From Deinococcus sp. (lineage in GTDB: Bacteria; Deinococcota; Deinococci; Deinococcales; Deinococcaceae): 5,160 bases of DNA. The translations under genes and the position numbers were made by a program. The notes beneath the pieces were generated by a model, which saw only the letters and a list, made by a program, of their open reading frames with translations, did not search any database and was not told the origin of the DNA. The stretch spans positions 1 through 5,160 of the forward strand of contig JAQBPF010000341.1 of the NCBI GenBank assembly GCA_028287665.1. Direction: 5' to 3'. Below, piece after piece: positions 1 through 4,921 of this stretch (position 1 is the stretch's first letter; every line of letters begins with the position of its first letter).

Positions 1-276
1 CTGACCCGGCGGGTGGCCGACCTGCTGACTGCCCTGGGTGAAACGCCAGACGTGGATGGCACCGTGCTGGGCGGCCTGCACCTGCCCGTGCAGCTCTCGG
101 TGGGCGACCACGACCGCATGGTCAGCCGGGAGGACACGGTGGCGGCCTACCGGATTCTCCCGCAGGGCCGTTTGTTGGTGCTGCCGGGAAGTGCCCATCC
201 GCTGGAGTCCAGTGTTCAGGAAGGGCTGGCCCCCCAACTCCGCGCCTTCCTTCACTGGACGGGCGGCTTGGGTTGA
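1..276 (+). CDS. alpha/beta-hydrolase family protein, C-terminal part (5' end outside window)
   Basis: This frame is open from the first base to the TGA at 274-276, giving 91 residues of a protein that begins outside the window. It carries the last two parts of an alpha/beta-hydrolase catalytic site. The strand and turn 'VQLSVGDHDRMVS' (fragment residues 30-42) fits the GxxD motif, with D38 as the likely catalytic acid. 'LLVLPGSAHPLE' (58-69) supplies the likely catalytic histidine H66. The nucleophile elbow (GxSxG) must lie upstream and cannot be seen, so the substrate (ester, lactone, epoxide or other) cannot be told. No signal peptide can be judged. The gene converges on the acetyltransferase gene, with only 25 nt between the two stop codons and no convincing terminator there. 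Family membership is fairly sure; function is open. Confidence 0.85.
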   Translation: MTRRVADLLTALGETPDVDGTVLGGLHLPVQLSVGDHDRMVSREDTVAAYRILPQGRLLVLPGSAHPLESSVQEGLAPQLRAFLHWTGGLG

Positions 277-301
277 GGGCGGTGTCGAGGCTGACTCCTG
301 T

Positions 302-1129
302 TCAGGCTGGATTCGCCTCTGCGGCCTCTGGTCGTCTGAGAAGCAGTTGCTGGCGCTCAGTGACCTCGAACCCCACCCCTGCATAGATGTCTTTGGCAAA
401 ATAATGGTCGTCGGCAACAATGACCAGCGGGCCTGAACAGAGCGTGCGCTGCGCGTGGTCGCCAGCGAAATGAACCAGGGTGCCGCACAGCCCCTGACGC
501 CGGTAGGCCGGATGGGTGCCGACCGACTGAAAACGCAGCAGCTGGCCGTCGGTGTACACGCCCAGATCGGCAGCCAGCTCTCCGCCGACAAAAGCGCCGT
601 ACCAGAACCCCAGGCCGCTCTGAACCATGGCCCGGTAGCGCCGGAACTGGCCTTCTTTAAAGGTGCGGTACGCCGCCTCGGATTCTCCGGAGTCTTCTTC
701 ACGGCAGGCCACCTGGTTGTCGACCAGCGCCTGCCACGCCCCGTCTGTATCTGGAATGACCCGCAACTCGGCGGTGAGATTGGGCCGCTGGGGCGCGTGG
801 AGGCCCGCTGCGCTCATCACGACGTTCTCTTCCAGGCGGTAGCCCGCGTCCAGAAAAGGGTGCAGGTGGGCCTCGCCCCTGGGCGGCACATCCCACCCCA
901 GCAGGATGTGCCGGGTGCCGGGCGGCGTGCCCACCAGTTCGGCAAAGCGGCGCGTCCACGGCCCCACATCTCCGGGCTGCGGAGGGCGCTCAAAAATCAG
1001 GAAGTTGCCAAAGTAGTGCGTGGGATTGTCAGGATTGACGATGCGGATCACGTCGCCGCAGTCCTCGACAATGCCCTGGAACCGGGCGAAAATCAGGTCG
1101 GTACGGAATCCCAGAGAGTTGAGCTGCAT
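302..1129 (-). CDS. GNAT family N-acetyltransferase
   Basis: A 275-residue protein expected to transfer an acetyl group from acetyl-CoA to an unknown amine; it should be cytosolic, as no membrane segment or signal peptide is visible. The C-terminal half shows the GNAT core: beta strands 'FWYGAFVGGELAADLGVY', then 'VGTHPAYRRQGLCGTLVHFA', in which R210-R211-Q212-G213-L214-C215-G216 matches the acetyl-CoA pyrophosphate loop (R/Q-x-x-G-x-G/A). 'YAGVGFEVTER' near residues 249-259 is the usual 'Y-x-x-x-GF' closing strand. The N-terminal half begins 'LGFRTDLIFARFQG' and has an 'NPTHYFGNFLIFERPP' block (35-50) that I associate with a GNAT subfamily found in Deinococcus. The frame stays open upstream to 1246, but I chose ATG 1129: the extra residues have no family character and would be encoded by the intergenic hairpin. 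A GGAG lies only 1 nt before this ATG, too close to be a normal Shine-Dalgarno. Confidence 0.88.
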   Translation of the reverse strand: MQLNSLGFRTDLIFARFQGIVEDCGDVIRIVNPDNPTHYFGNFLIFERPPQPGDVGPWTRRFAELVGTPPGTRHILLGWDVPPRGEAHLHPFLDAGYRLEENVVMSAAGLHAPQRPNLTAELRVIPDTDGAWQALVDNQVACREEDSGESEAAYRTFKEGQFRRYRAMVQSGLGFWYGAFVGGELAADLGVYTDGQLLRFQSVGTHPAYRRQGLCGTLVHFAGDHAQRTLCSGPLVIVADDHYFAKDIYAGVGFEVTERQQLLLRRPEAAEANPA

Positions 1130-1136
1130 GCTCCAG

Positions 1137-1142
1137 ACTGTA
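1137..1142 (-). promoter_or_regulatory. candidate -10 box of a leaderless promoter for the GNAT gene
   Basis: On the - strand TACAGT fits the TAnnnT -10 pattern and ends exactly 7 nt (CTGGAGC) before the ATG at 1129, so transcription would start at or beside the A of the start codon. The hexamer 17 nt further upstream is TGCACT (1160-1165), a weak 3/6 match to TTGACA. Leaderless mRNAs with this spacing are known to be common in Deinococcus. The spacing supports the start at 1129; the promoter itself is inferred. Confidence 0.45.
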
Positions 1143-1188
1143 CGCAGCCCGGACGCCCCAGTGCATGGGCTGTTGTGCCTACGGCTGA

Positions 1189-1223
1189 GGCCTGCGCTCC
1201 ACCGGATGTGATGAGCGCAGGCC
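1189..1223. terminator. perfect 11-bp inverted repeat, probable terminator of the TPR gene
   Basis: GGCCTGCGCTC at 1189-1199 and its exact reverse complement at 1213-1223 enclose a 13-nt loop. The hairpin starts 47 nt after the TPR stop codon on the - strand and lies 60 nt upstream of the GNAT ATG, where an intrinsic terminator would be expected. No U-tract follows on either strand, so it may instead be an RNA-stabilising stem or a protein site. A CCGGA in the loop (1202-1206) can pair with TCCGG just outside the stem (1225-1229). The rest of the 141-nt gap shows only the GNAT promoter. Confidence 0.5.
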
Positions 1224-1270
1224 GTCCGGAGAAGCCCTGCCTTCAAGCATGGCCCGGCGACGTCAGGTCT

Positions 1271-2353
1271 TCAGGTGGACGTCCCCAATTCCAGCGTCTC
1301 CTGCAGGTGCTCGGCAAACCGGAAGGTGCCGTTTCGTCGGTCGAAGCGCTGAGCCAGGGCGGCGGCTTCCGTGGCGAAGTGGGTTGCCAGCACCTCTGGA
1401 CGGTACACCTGGGCTGGCTCGTACAGGGCAAAGCTGCGGGGCAACGAGATGCTGACTGTCCCCCCACCAGCCTCCAGGGTGTGCCACAGGGCCGCGCTGA
1501 CCCCCAGAAATTCGAACAGGTCATTGCTGTTGTGGATGCCCAACGCCAGGTCCAGATGCTCTGCCCAGAGGGGCAGCGCCGTTTCCGTTTGCCCGGTCAG
1601 CAGCAGGTAACGCAGATGTTCAGCGATGGTGTCGATGAAATTGCGGTCGAGCCGGGCCAGACGCAGGCCCTCGGTGTGGGCGTGGCGGGCCTCTTCAGCC
1701 TGTCCCAGGGCGACCAGAGGAACCATCAGGTTGGCGTAGGTCACGGTCGGCACGTTGTGACAACTCATGTCCTTATCGATAATCTCGCGCCCCAGTTGGA
1801 CGGCGGCCTCTGGATTGCCGCGCCAAATGTAAAAGTGCATGACCTTGTTCTGTTCACAGGCTTTGCAGTCGCTGAGCTGGTCGCGGGGCAGGTCACGCCA
1901 GGCCAGAAAAGCGGCCTGGGCCGCGCCTGGGTCTCCCAACTGCTTGGCGAGCATCAGGGCGTGGTAGGCCCGGTAGTGGCTGCCGTAGCCGTGTTCGCGG
2001 GTGCGGCGCTCGAAATCGGCTTCCAGTTTCCGCAGGCGCTCCAGCGGAAAGGCCGGGTTGTCCAGCGCGCCACTCAGAATCCATTTGTACATCCACATGA
2101 TCTGGTAGGTGCTGGACTCGAACTGCTGGCGGTGCCGGTCGTAGGTGCCCAGCAGCCACGCAAAATGAATCAGGGCCTTGTCCGGAAAGCCGCTGAAGGC
2201 GGCGGCCTGAACCAGTTCGGTGCGGGCATTGAAGGCGGCCTCCCGGTCTTGCTGCGAGTCTGCCAGCCGCACCGCCTGTTCCAGAAAGGGGATGGCCCCT
2301 TCGACGGGGTCCTGCTCGGCGGCAAGTTCAAGAAGCTCGTCAATCGTTTGCAT
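1271..2353 (-). CDS. tetratricopeptide-repeat (TPR) protein, putative Hsp90-associated partner
   Basis: A 360-residue cytosolic protein made almost wholly of paired helices. At least five TPR-like units can be read: about residues 40-70, 128-156, 171-194, 204-234 and 246-270, with the typical small residue/Ala and 'G-x-x-x-x-A' turns (for example 'GNPEAAVQLGREII' and 'GQAEEARHAHTEGL'). A short acidic helix (1-18) precedes them, and a less repetitive stretch (275-360) closes the protein. A C163-x-x-C166 pair ('DCKACE') sits between two repeats and could hold a metal or disulfide; I recall a similar Cys pair in TPR proteins encoded beside Hsp90-family genes in actinobacteria. TPR proteins are scaffolds and no enzymatic motif is visible. 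The gene follows the Hsp90 gene by 37 nt in the same direction, so co-transcription and joint action are likely but inferred. The ATG start is supported by a good Shine-Dalgarno. Confidence 0.85.
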   Translation of the reverse strand: MQTIDELLELAAEQDPVEGAIPFLEQAVRLADSQQDREAAFNARTELVQAAAFSGFPDKALIHFAWLLGTYDRHRQQFESSTYQIMWMYKWILSGALDNPAFPLERLRKLEADFERRTREHGYGSHYRAYHALMLAKQLGDPGAAQAAFLAWRDLPRDQLSDCKACEQNKVMHFYIWRGNPEAAVQLGREIIDKDMSCHNVPTVTYANLMVPLVALGQAEEARHAHTEGLRLARLDRNFIDTIAEHLRYLLLTGQTETALPLWAEHLDLALGIHNSNDLFEFLGVSAALWHTLEAGGGTVSISLPRSFALYEPAQVYRPEVLATHFATEAAALAQRFDRRNGTFRFAEHLQETLELGTST

Positions 2354-2385
2354 CAGGTGTGTTCCTTGGTTGCTTCAGGGTTCAT
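2353..2385 (-). other. 10-codon mini-ORF between the Hsp90 and TPR genes
   Basis: On the - strand an ATG at 2385 opens a 10-residue frame (MNPEATKEHT) whose TGA (2355-2353) overlaps the TPR ATG by one base as TGATG. It begins 5 nt after the Hsp90 stop codon and fills the gap. No clear Shine-Dalgarno precedes its ATG, and the peptide has no recognisable feature. It may be chance, or a device that couples translation of the two genes. Confidence 0.15.
2362..2367 (-). promoter_or_regulatory. Shine-Dalgarno of the TPR gene
   Basis: AAGGAA on the - strand ends 8 nt before the ATG at 2353. It fixes the start of the TPR gene and is the only well-spaced ribosome binding site visible in the window. 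An operon-internal gene needs such a site, in contrast to the SD-poor Hsp90 and GNAT starts. Confidence 0.7.
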
Positions 2386-2390
2386 ATATG

Positions 2391-4196
2391 TCAGTTGAGG
2401 GTTTCTTGCCGTGCTACGCGGATTCCCCAGCGCATCATGTCTGCGAGGCCTGCCCCCAGCAGCCCCAGTTCCTGAGAACGCATGGGCTGGTGGCTCAGCA
2501 GATGGGCCTGCACGTACAGCATCTGCACCAGCCTCGAAAAGACCTCTGGCGCCTGCACATGCAGCAATTCCTGAATCAGGGGATGGTCGAGGTTCAGATG
2601 CAACTGGCTGACGCGCACCAGCTGGTATTCCTGCTCATACTCATCCAGAAATTCTGCGAACAGCTCGTCGGCCACCTCGCGGGCGGCCTGAATGTCGCCC
2701 AGTTGGCGCTGCTCCTCCGTCACGATCAGCAGGGCAGGCAACTCTGCCGGAGCGAAGCGCTTGACGGTCACCTCGCAGCCCAGGGCCTCCAGAACCTGAT
2801 TGGCCCGGGCCAGAAAGTCGTCCAGCCCGCCCGTATTCACGTCCTCCAGGGTCATGGCATACGACTGGGCATCGACAATCTCCAGTTCTTTGCCCATGAT
2901 CCCGGTGTACTTGCGGAGCAGCGGCACATCGTAGGTGTAGACCGCGTTGATGACGCTGTGGCCGTAGGCCCCGGCAATCTGGGCAATCTGCCGGAACTGA
3001 TCCAGATTGGTCACCATCCGGATCAGATGTTCGCGCTGCACGTAGTCCCCAAGCTTCAGGCGTCCGGTGGAGGTTTCGAAAGTGAATTCATGGATCAGCA
3101 GACGGTAGAACGCGTCGTTCTCGATGGCGAGCGCCTTGATCGGCAGATGGTGGAGGGCAATAAAGGCTTCCAGCCGCGCCGGGTCCCGCTGGGCCAGTTG
3201 CTCGATGTAGGTCCGCAGCTGGGCGTCGAGGCTCTCGCGGGCCGCGCTGAGGGCGTCGTCCTCGTAAAAGGATTCCCGCGACGCGGTGGGCCGCAGACCC
3301 TCGACATTGATCAGGCAACGCACAAAGAAGGCCCAGTCGGGCAGCAGATTCCGGGCGTCGTTGCCCAGCAGCATTCGCTTGAGGTACACCTGATGCCACT
3401 GCCGACTTCCGGATTGCGTGCTGTAGGGCAGAATCAGGGCCACGCCGCGCACCTTGCTGCCCTCACCACCCAGGGCCACGACATCAAAGGCGTCCAGATT
3501 CAGCTCCCGCTTCACGTAGGCCAGCACTTCCTCGCGCTTGCTGGAATCGCCCGCTGCAAATGCCAACCACGGCGGCAGCACAGCATTGACGTGCTCGTAC
3601 TGTTCGCCGTCGCTGACATGCACCGGATAGGGCAGAATCTGTCCGTACTTCAGGAGTGCGCCGCGCAGTTCGTCATAGTCAAAATAAAAATCCGTATCTT
3701 CGCGGGCATGCAGAATGACGGTGGTTCCGGGCTGAATCTGCTGCTGGAGGGGCAGGGTTTCCAGGGAATAGGTGCCGTCGGCCTGCGCCAACCAGCGCAC
3801 TGGGGGGCCGCCCGCCGCACTCTGGGTCGTGACCTCGATCTCGCCGCTGACCATGAAGCAGGAGAGCAGACCGATGCCGAACTGGCCCAGAAAGGTGTCC
3901 CGGGCCTCGCTGATGCGCTTGGAAGACCGCCCGATGGTGGCCAGAAATTCATGGACTTCTGCTTCGGTCAGGCCCACGCCATTGTCCCGAAACTCCAGGC
4001 GCGGCAACTGGCCCTCAGTGCGGTGCAGCAGGGCCGTGATGCTTGGCTCGAACGGTTCTCCACGGTGTTCGCGGGCCGTAATGGCGTCCACGCTGTTTTG
4101 CAGCAGCTCACGCAAAAAGACGCTGGGATCGGAATACAGATGGTTGGACAGCAGGTCAATAATGCCGCGCAAATCGACTTTGAAGGCGTGTTCCAT
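2391..4196 (-). CDS. Hsp90-family molecular chaperone (HtpG-like GHKL ATPase)
   Basis: A 601-residue cytosolic ATP-dependent chaperone, slightly shorter than E. coli HtpG (624). N-terminal ATPase domain, about 1-205: 'FLRELLQNSVDAI' (27-39) with catalytic E30 and Mg-binding N34; 'DNGVGL' (71-76) with the adenine-contacting D71; the 'GQFGIG' lid loop (104-109); and 'PGTTVILH' (156-163). Middle domain, about 215-430: 'VYLKRMLLGNDARNLLP' and 'RPTASRES', where R307 matches the conserved arginine that reaches the ATP gamma-phosphate. C-terminal dimerisation domain: 'LNLDHPLI' (534-541) and the closing helices 'LYVQAHLL' and 'GLADMM'. There is no long charged linker, and the tail ends 'RQETLN' rather than EEVD, as expected of a bacterial form. 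All ATPase residues look intact. Sequence between motifs is divergent from HtpG, so I give no gene symbol. It leads the pair with the TPR gene 37 nt downstream. Confidence 0.95.
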   Translation of the reverse strand: MEHAFKVDLRGIIDLLSNHLYSDPSVFLRELLQNSVDAITAREHRGEPFEPSITALLHRTEGQLPRLEFRDNGVGLTEAEVHEFLATIGRSSKRISEARDTFLGQFGIGLLSCFMVSGEIEVTTQSAAGGPPVRWLAQADGTYSLETLPLQQQIQPGTTVILHAREDTDFYFDYDELRGALLKYGQILPYPVHVSDGEQYEHVNAVLPPWLAFAAGDSSKREEVLAYVKRELNLDAFDVVALGGEGSKVRGVALILPYSTQSGSRQWHQVYLKRMLLGNDARNLLPDWAFFVRCLINVEGLRPTASRESFYEDDALSAARESLDAQLRTYIEQLAQRDPARLEAFIALHHLPIKALAIENDAFYRLLIHEFTFETSTGRLKLGDYVQREHLIRMVTNLDQFRQIAQIAGAYGHSVINAVYTYDVPLLRKYTGIMGKELEIVDAQSYAMTLEDVNTGGLDDFLARANQVLEALGCEVTVKRFAPAELPALLIVTEEQRQLGDIQAAREVADELFAEFLDEYEQEYQLVRVSQLHLNLDHPLIQELLHVQAPEVFSRLVQMLYVQAHLLSHQPMRSQELGLLGAGLADMMRWGIRVARQETLN

Positions 4197-4203
4197 TTTT
4201 GAC

Positions 4204-4209
4204 AGGATA
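4204..4209 (-). promoter_or_regulatory. candidate -10 box of a leaderless promoter for the Hsp90 gene
   Basis: TATCCT on the - strand fits TAnnnT and ends 7 nt (GTCAAAA) before the Hsp90 ATG. No Shine-Dalgarno lies in the 12 nt before the ATG, so a leaderless transcript starting at the ATG is the simplest reading. The hexamer 17 nt upstream (ATTCCT, 4227-4232) does not resemble TTGACA, so an alternative sigma factor or an activator could be involved. No CIRCE-type heat-shock operator is visible. Confidence 0.45.
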
Positions 4210-4273
4210 AGGCTTCTTCAAGGCGGAGGAATCCACCACTTGAGCTAGGGTACTGACCCGCTGCCTAGAGGAA

Positions 4274-4317
4274 AGGGCGTAGGCCATGCCTTTGCGGTGG
4301 GCTCCAGCCTGCGCCCT
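4274..4317 (-). terminator. candidate terminator hairpin after the response-regulator gene
   Basis: Arms at 4275-4284 and 4307-4316 pair in 9 of 10 positions (one mismatch; an extra A-T pair at 4274/4317) around a 22-nt loop. On the - strand the stem is followed by a short pyrimidine run (TTTCCTCT), a poor U-tract. A smaller stem, GTGGC-TGG-GCCAC (4321-4333), lies just before it, 11 nt after the receiver stop. Together they could separate the receiver transcript from the Hsp90 promoter. The long loop keeps confidence low. The rest of the 148-nt gap holds only the Hsp90 promoter region. Confidence 0.4.
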
Positions 4318-4344
4318 CCCGTGGCTGGGCCACTCTTTCTGCCT

Positions 4345-4731
4345 TCAGAGGGTCATCAGGGTTTGCACCACCTGTAAAAAACCAGGAAGTTCCCGAGGTT
4401 TTTCGAGGTAGGCCACGGCTCCCTGATCCAGCACGGCCTGCACTTCTGTCGGATGGGCGTGGCTGCTCCAACACACCACCTGTAGCGGCGCCTGGGGAAC
4501 CGAATACAGCTCGGTCAGCACCTCCAGGCCCACCGTTCCCGGCAGGTGCAGGTCCAGCACCACCAGCTGAGGCGCGTCAGCCGAGCGGCACTGCGCCAGG
4601 CCCGCCGCAGAGTCTGTGACCGACTGGACCTGCACGTCTGGAGCCGCGTCCTCAAAGGCCAGCTTCAGCAAAAGTGCATCTGCCAGGCAGTCCTCGATGA
4701 TCAAGACCCGGCGCACTGCGGGAGCAGTCAT
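4345..4731 (-). CDS. single-domain response regulator (CheY-like receiver)
   Basis: A 128-residue protein that is one complete receiver domain with no output domain. Visible motifs: the acidic pair E13-D14 in 'RRVLIIEDC'; phospho-acceptor D60 in 'QLVVLDLHLPG'; the switch Ser (S89 or S90) in 'QVVCWSSHAHP'; and K111-P112 in 'AYLEKP'. The 'IIEDCLADALLL' start resembles the stand-alone Rcp1-type regulators that receive phosphate from phytochrome-like or hybrid histidine kinases. It probably acts as a phosphorelay or protein-binding module rather than a DNA-binding regulator. No kinase gene lies in the window, so the partner is unknown. Start choice: ATG 4731 puts the first beta strand at the usual distance from the N-terminus; an in-frame GTG at 4758 would add nine residues. 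Neither has a well-spaced Shine-Dalgarno (GAGG is 2 nt from the ATG), so the start is uncertain while the family is not. Confidence 0.9.
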   Translation of the reverse strand: MTAPAVRRVLIIEDCLADALLLKLAFEDAAPDVQVQSVTDSAAGLAQCRSADAPQLVVLDLHLPGTVGLEVLTELYSVPQAPLQVVCWSSHAHPTEVQAVLDQGAVAYLEKPRELPGFLQVVQTLMTL

Positions 4732-4760
4732 CGCCTCAACAGCCGAGCAAACATCCACAT
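4728..4760 (-). other. candidate 10-codon leaderless mini-ORF upstream of the response regulator
   Basis: An ATG at 4760 opens a 10-residue frame (MWMFARLLRR) that ends in a TGA (4730-4728) overlapping the receiver ATG as ATGA. Its own ATG lies exactly 7 nt after a TAnnnT box (TAGGCT, 4773-4768), the leaderless spacing also seen before the Hsp90 and GNAT genes. A GAGG inside it lies just before the receiver start and could help ribosomes reinitiate. This is an inference from layout; no homology is known to me. Confidence 0.25.
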
Positions 4761-4763
4761 GCG

Positions 4764-4776
4764 GCTTAGCCTAAGC
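4764..4776 (-). promoter_or_regulatory. 13-bp palindrome over the putative -10 box of the response-regulator gene
   Basis: GCTTAGCCTAAGC is a perfect inverted repeat with 6-bp arms around one central base. On the - strand it contains TAGGCT (4773-4768), a TAnnnT -10 candidate. The hexamer 17 nt upstream is AGGACG (4791-4796), sharing only the GAC core with TTGACA. A palindrome covering a -10 box is where a repressor would bind; no regulator can be named. Confidence 0.35.
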
Positions 4777-4816
4777 GCTGCGCCGCCGCTCGTCCTTCAT
4801 GGCGCGATCATGCTTG

Positions 4817-4860
4817 GGTCAGGCAACGGGGCGGGGTCAGAGAGCCGTGGCCCAGGTCAG
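4817..4860 (+). repeat. three GGTCAG direct repeats upstream of the response-regulator gene
   Basis: GGTCAG occurs on the + strand at 4817-4822, 4835-4840 and 4855-4860, with start-to-start distances of 18 and 20 nt, close to two helical turns. All three lie between the receiver promoter and the ilvE stop. Spaced direct repeats can be activator sites, but six-base motifs recur easily in GC-rich DNA. Confidence 0.25.
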
Positions 4861-4911
4861 AACATCTGAGCTGCAGGCGGGCGACGCCAACACGCGCAGA
4901 TGACGGCCTGC
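4857..4911. repeat. small inverted repeats downstream of ilvE
   Basis: TCAGA-ACA-TCTGA (4857-4869) is a 5-bp-arm palindrome that overlaps the third GGTCAG repeat. GCAGGC (4873-4878) and GCCTGC (4906-4911) form a second pair around a 27-nt loop, 11 nt after the ilvE stop on the - strand. It could serve as a weak ilvE terminator, but no U-tract follows. The rest of 4777-4921 shows no gene. Confidence 0.25.
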
Positions 4912-4921
4912 CCGCGCTGGT

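Noticed and set aside
297..306. CCTG-TT-CAGG palindrome between the convergent hydrolase and GNAT genes
   Set aside because: Arms of 4 bp with a 2-nt loop and no T-run; too small to call a terminator.
302..1246. Longer GNAT start at 1246
   Set aside because: The extra 39 residues show no family character, are encoded by the intergenic hairpin, and would bypass the TAnnnT-7 nt-ATG arrangement at 1129.
455..2398. A 647-codon open frame on the + strand
   Set aside because: It is antisense to the GNAT and TPR genes and runs through the gap between them. It has no recognisable domain, while the - strand frames match known families. Long antisense frames are usual with GC-rich codon use.
2220..4202. 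A 660-codon open frame on the + strand
   Set aside because: It mirrors the Hsp90 gene; the - strand protein has every GHKL and middle-domain motif, and the + strand product has none.
4197..4344. Search for CIRCE or the Deinococcus radiation/desiccation-response palindrome upstream of the Hsp90 gene
   Set aside because: No TTAGCACTC-N9-GAGTGCTAA or TTATGTCATTGACATAA-like site is present by eye.
4345..4758. GTG start at 4758 for the response regulator
   Set aside because: Not excluded, but the extra nine residues lie ahead of a normal receiver N-terminus and no Shine-Dalgarno supports the GTG; ATG 4731 is preferred.
4546..4869. A 107-codon + strand frame over the response-regulator gene and its upstream region
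   Set aside because: No domain and no ribosome binding site; it is antisense to a clear receiver domain.
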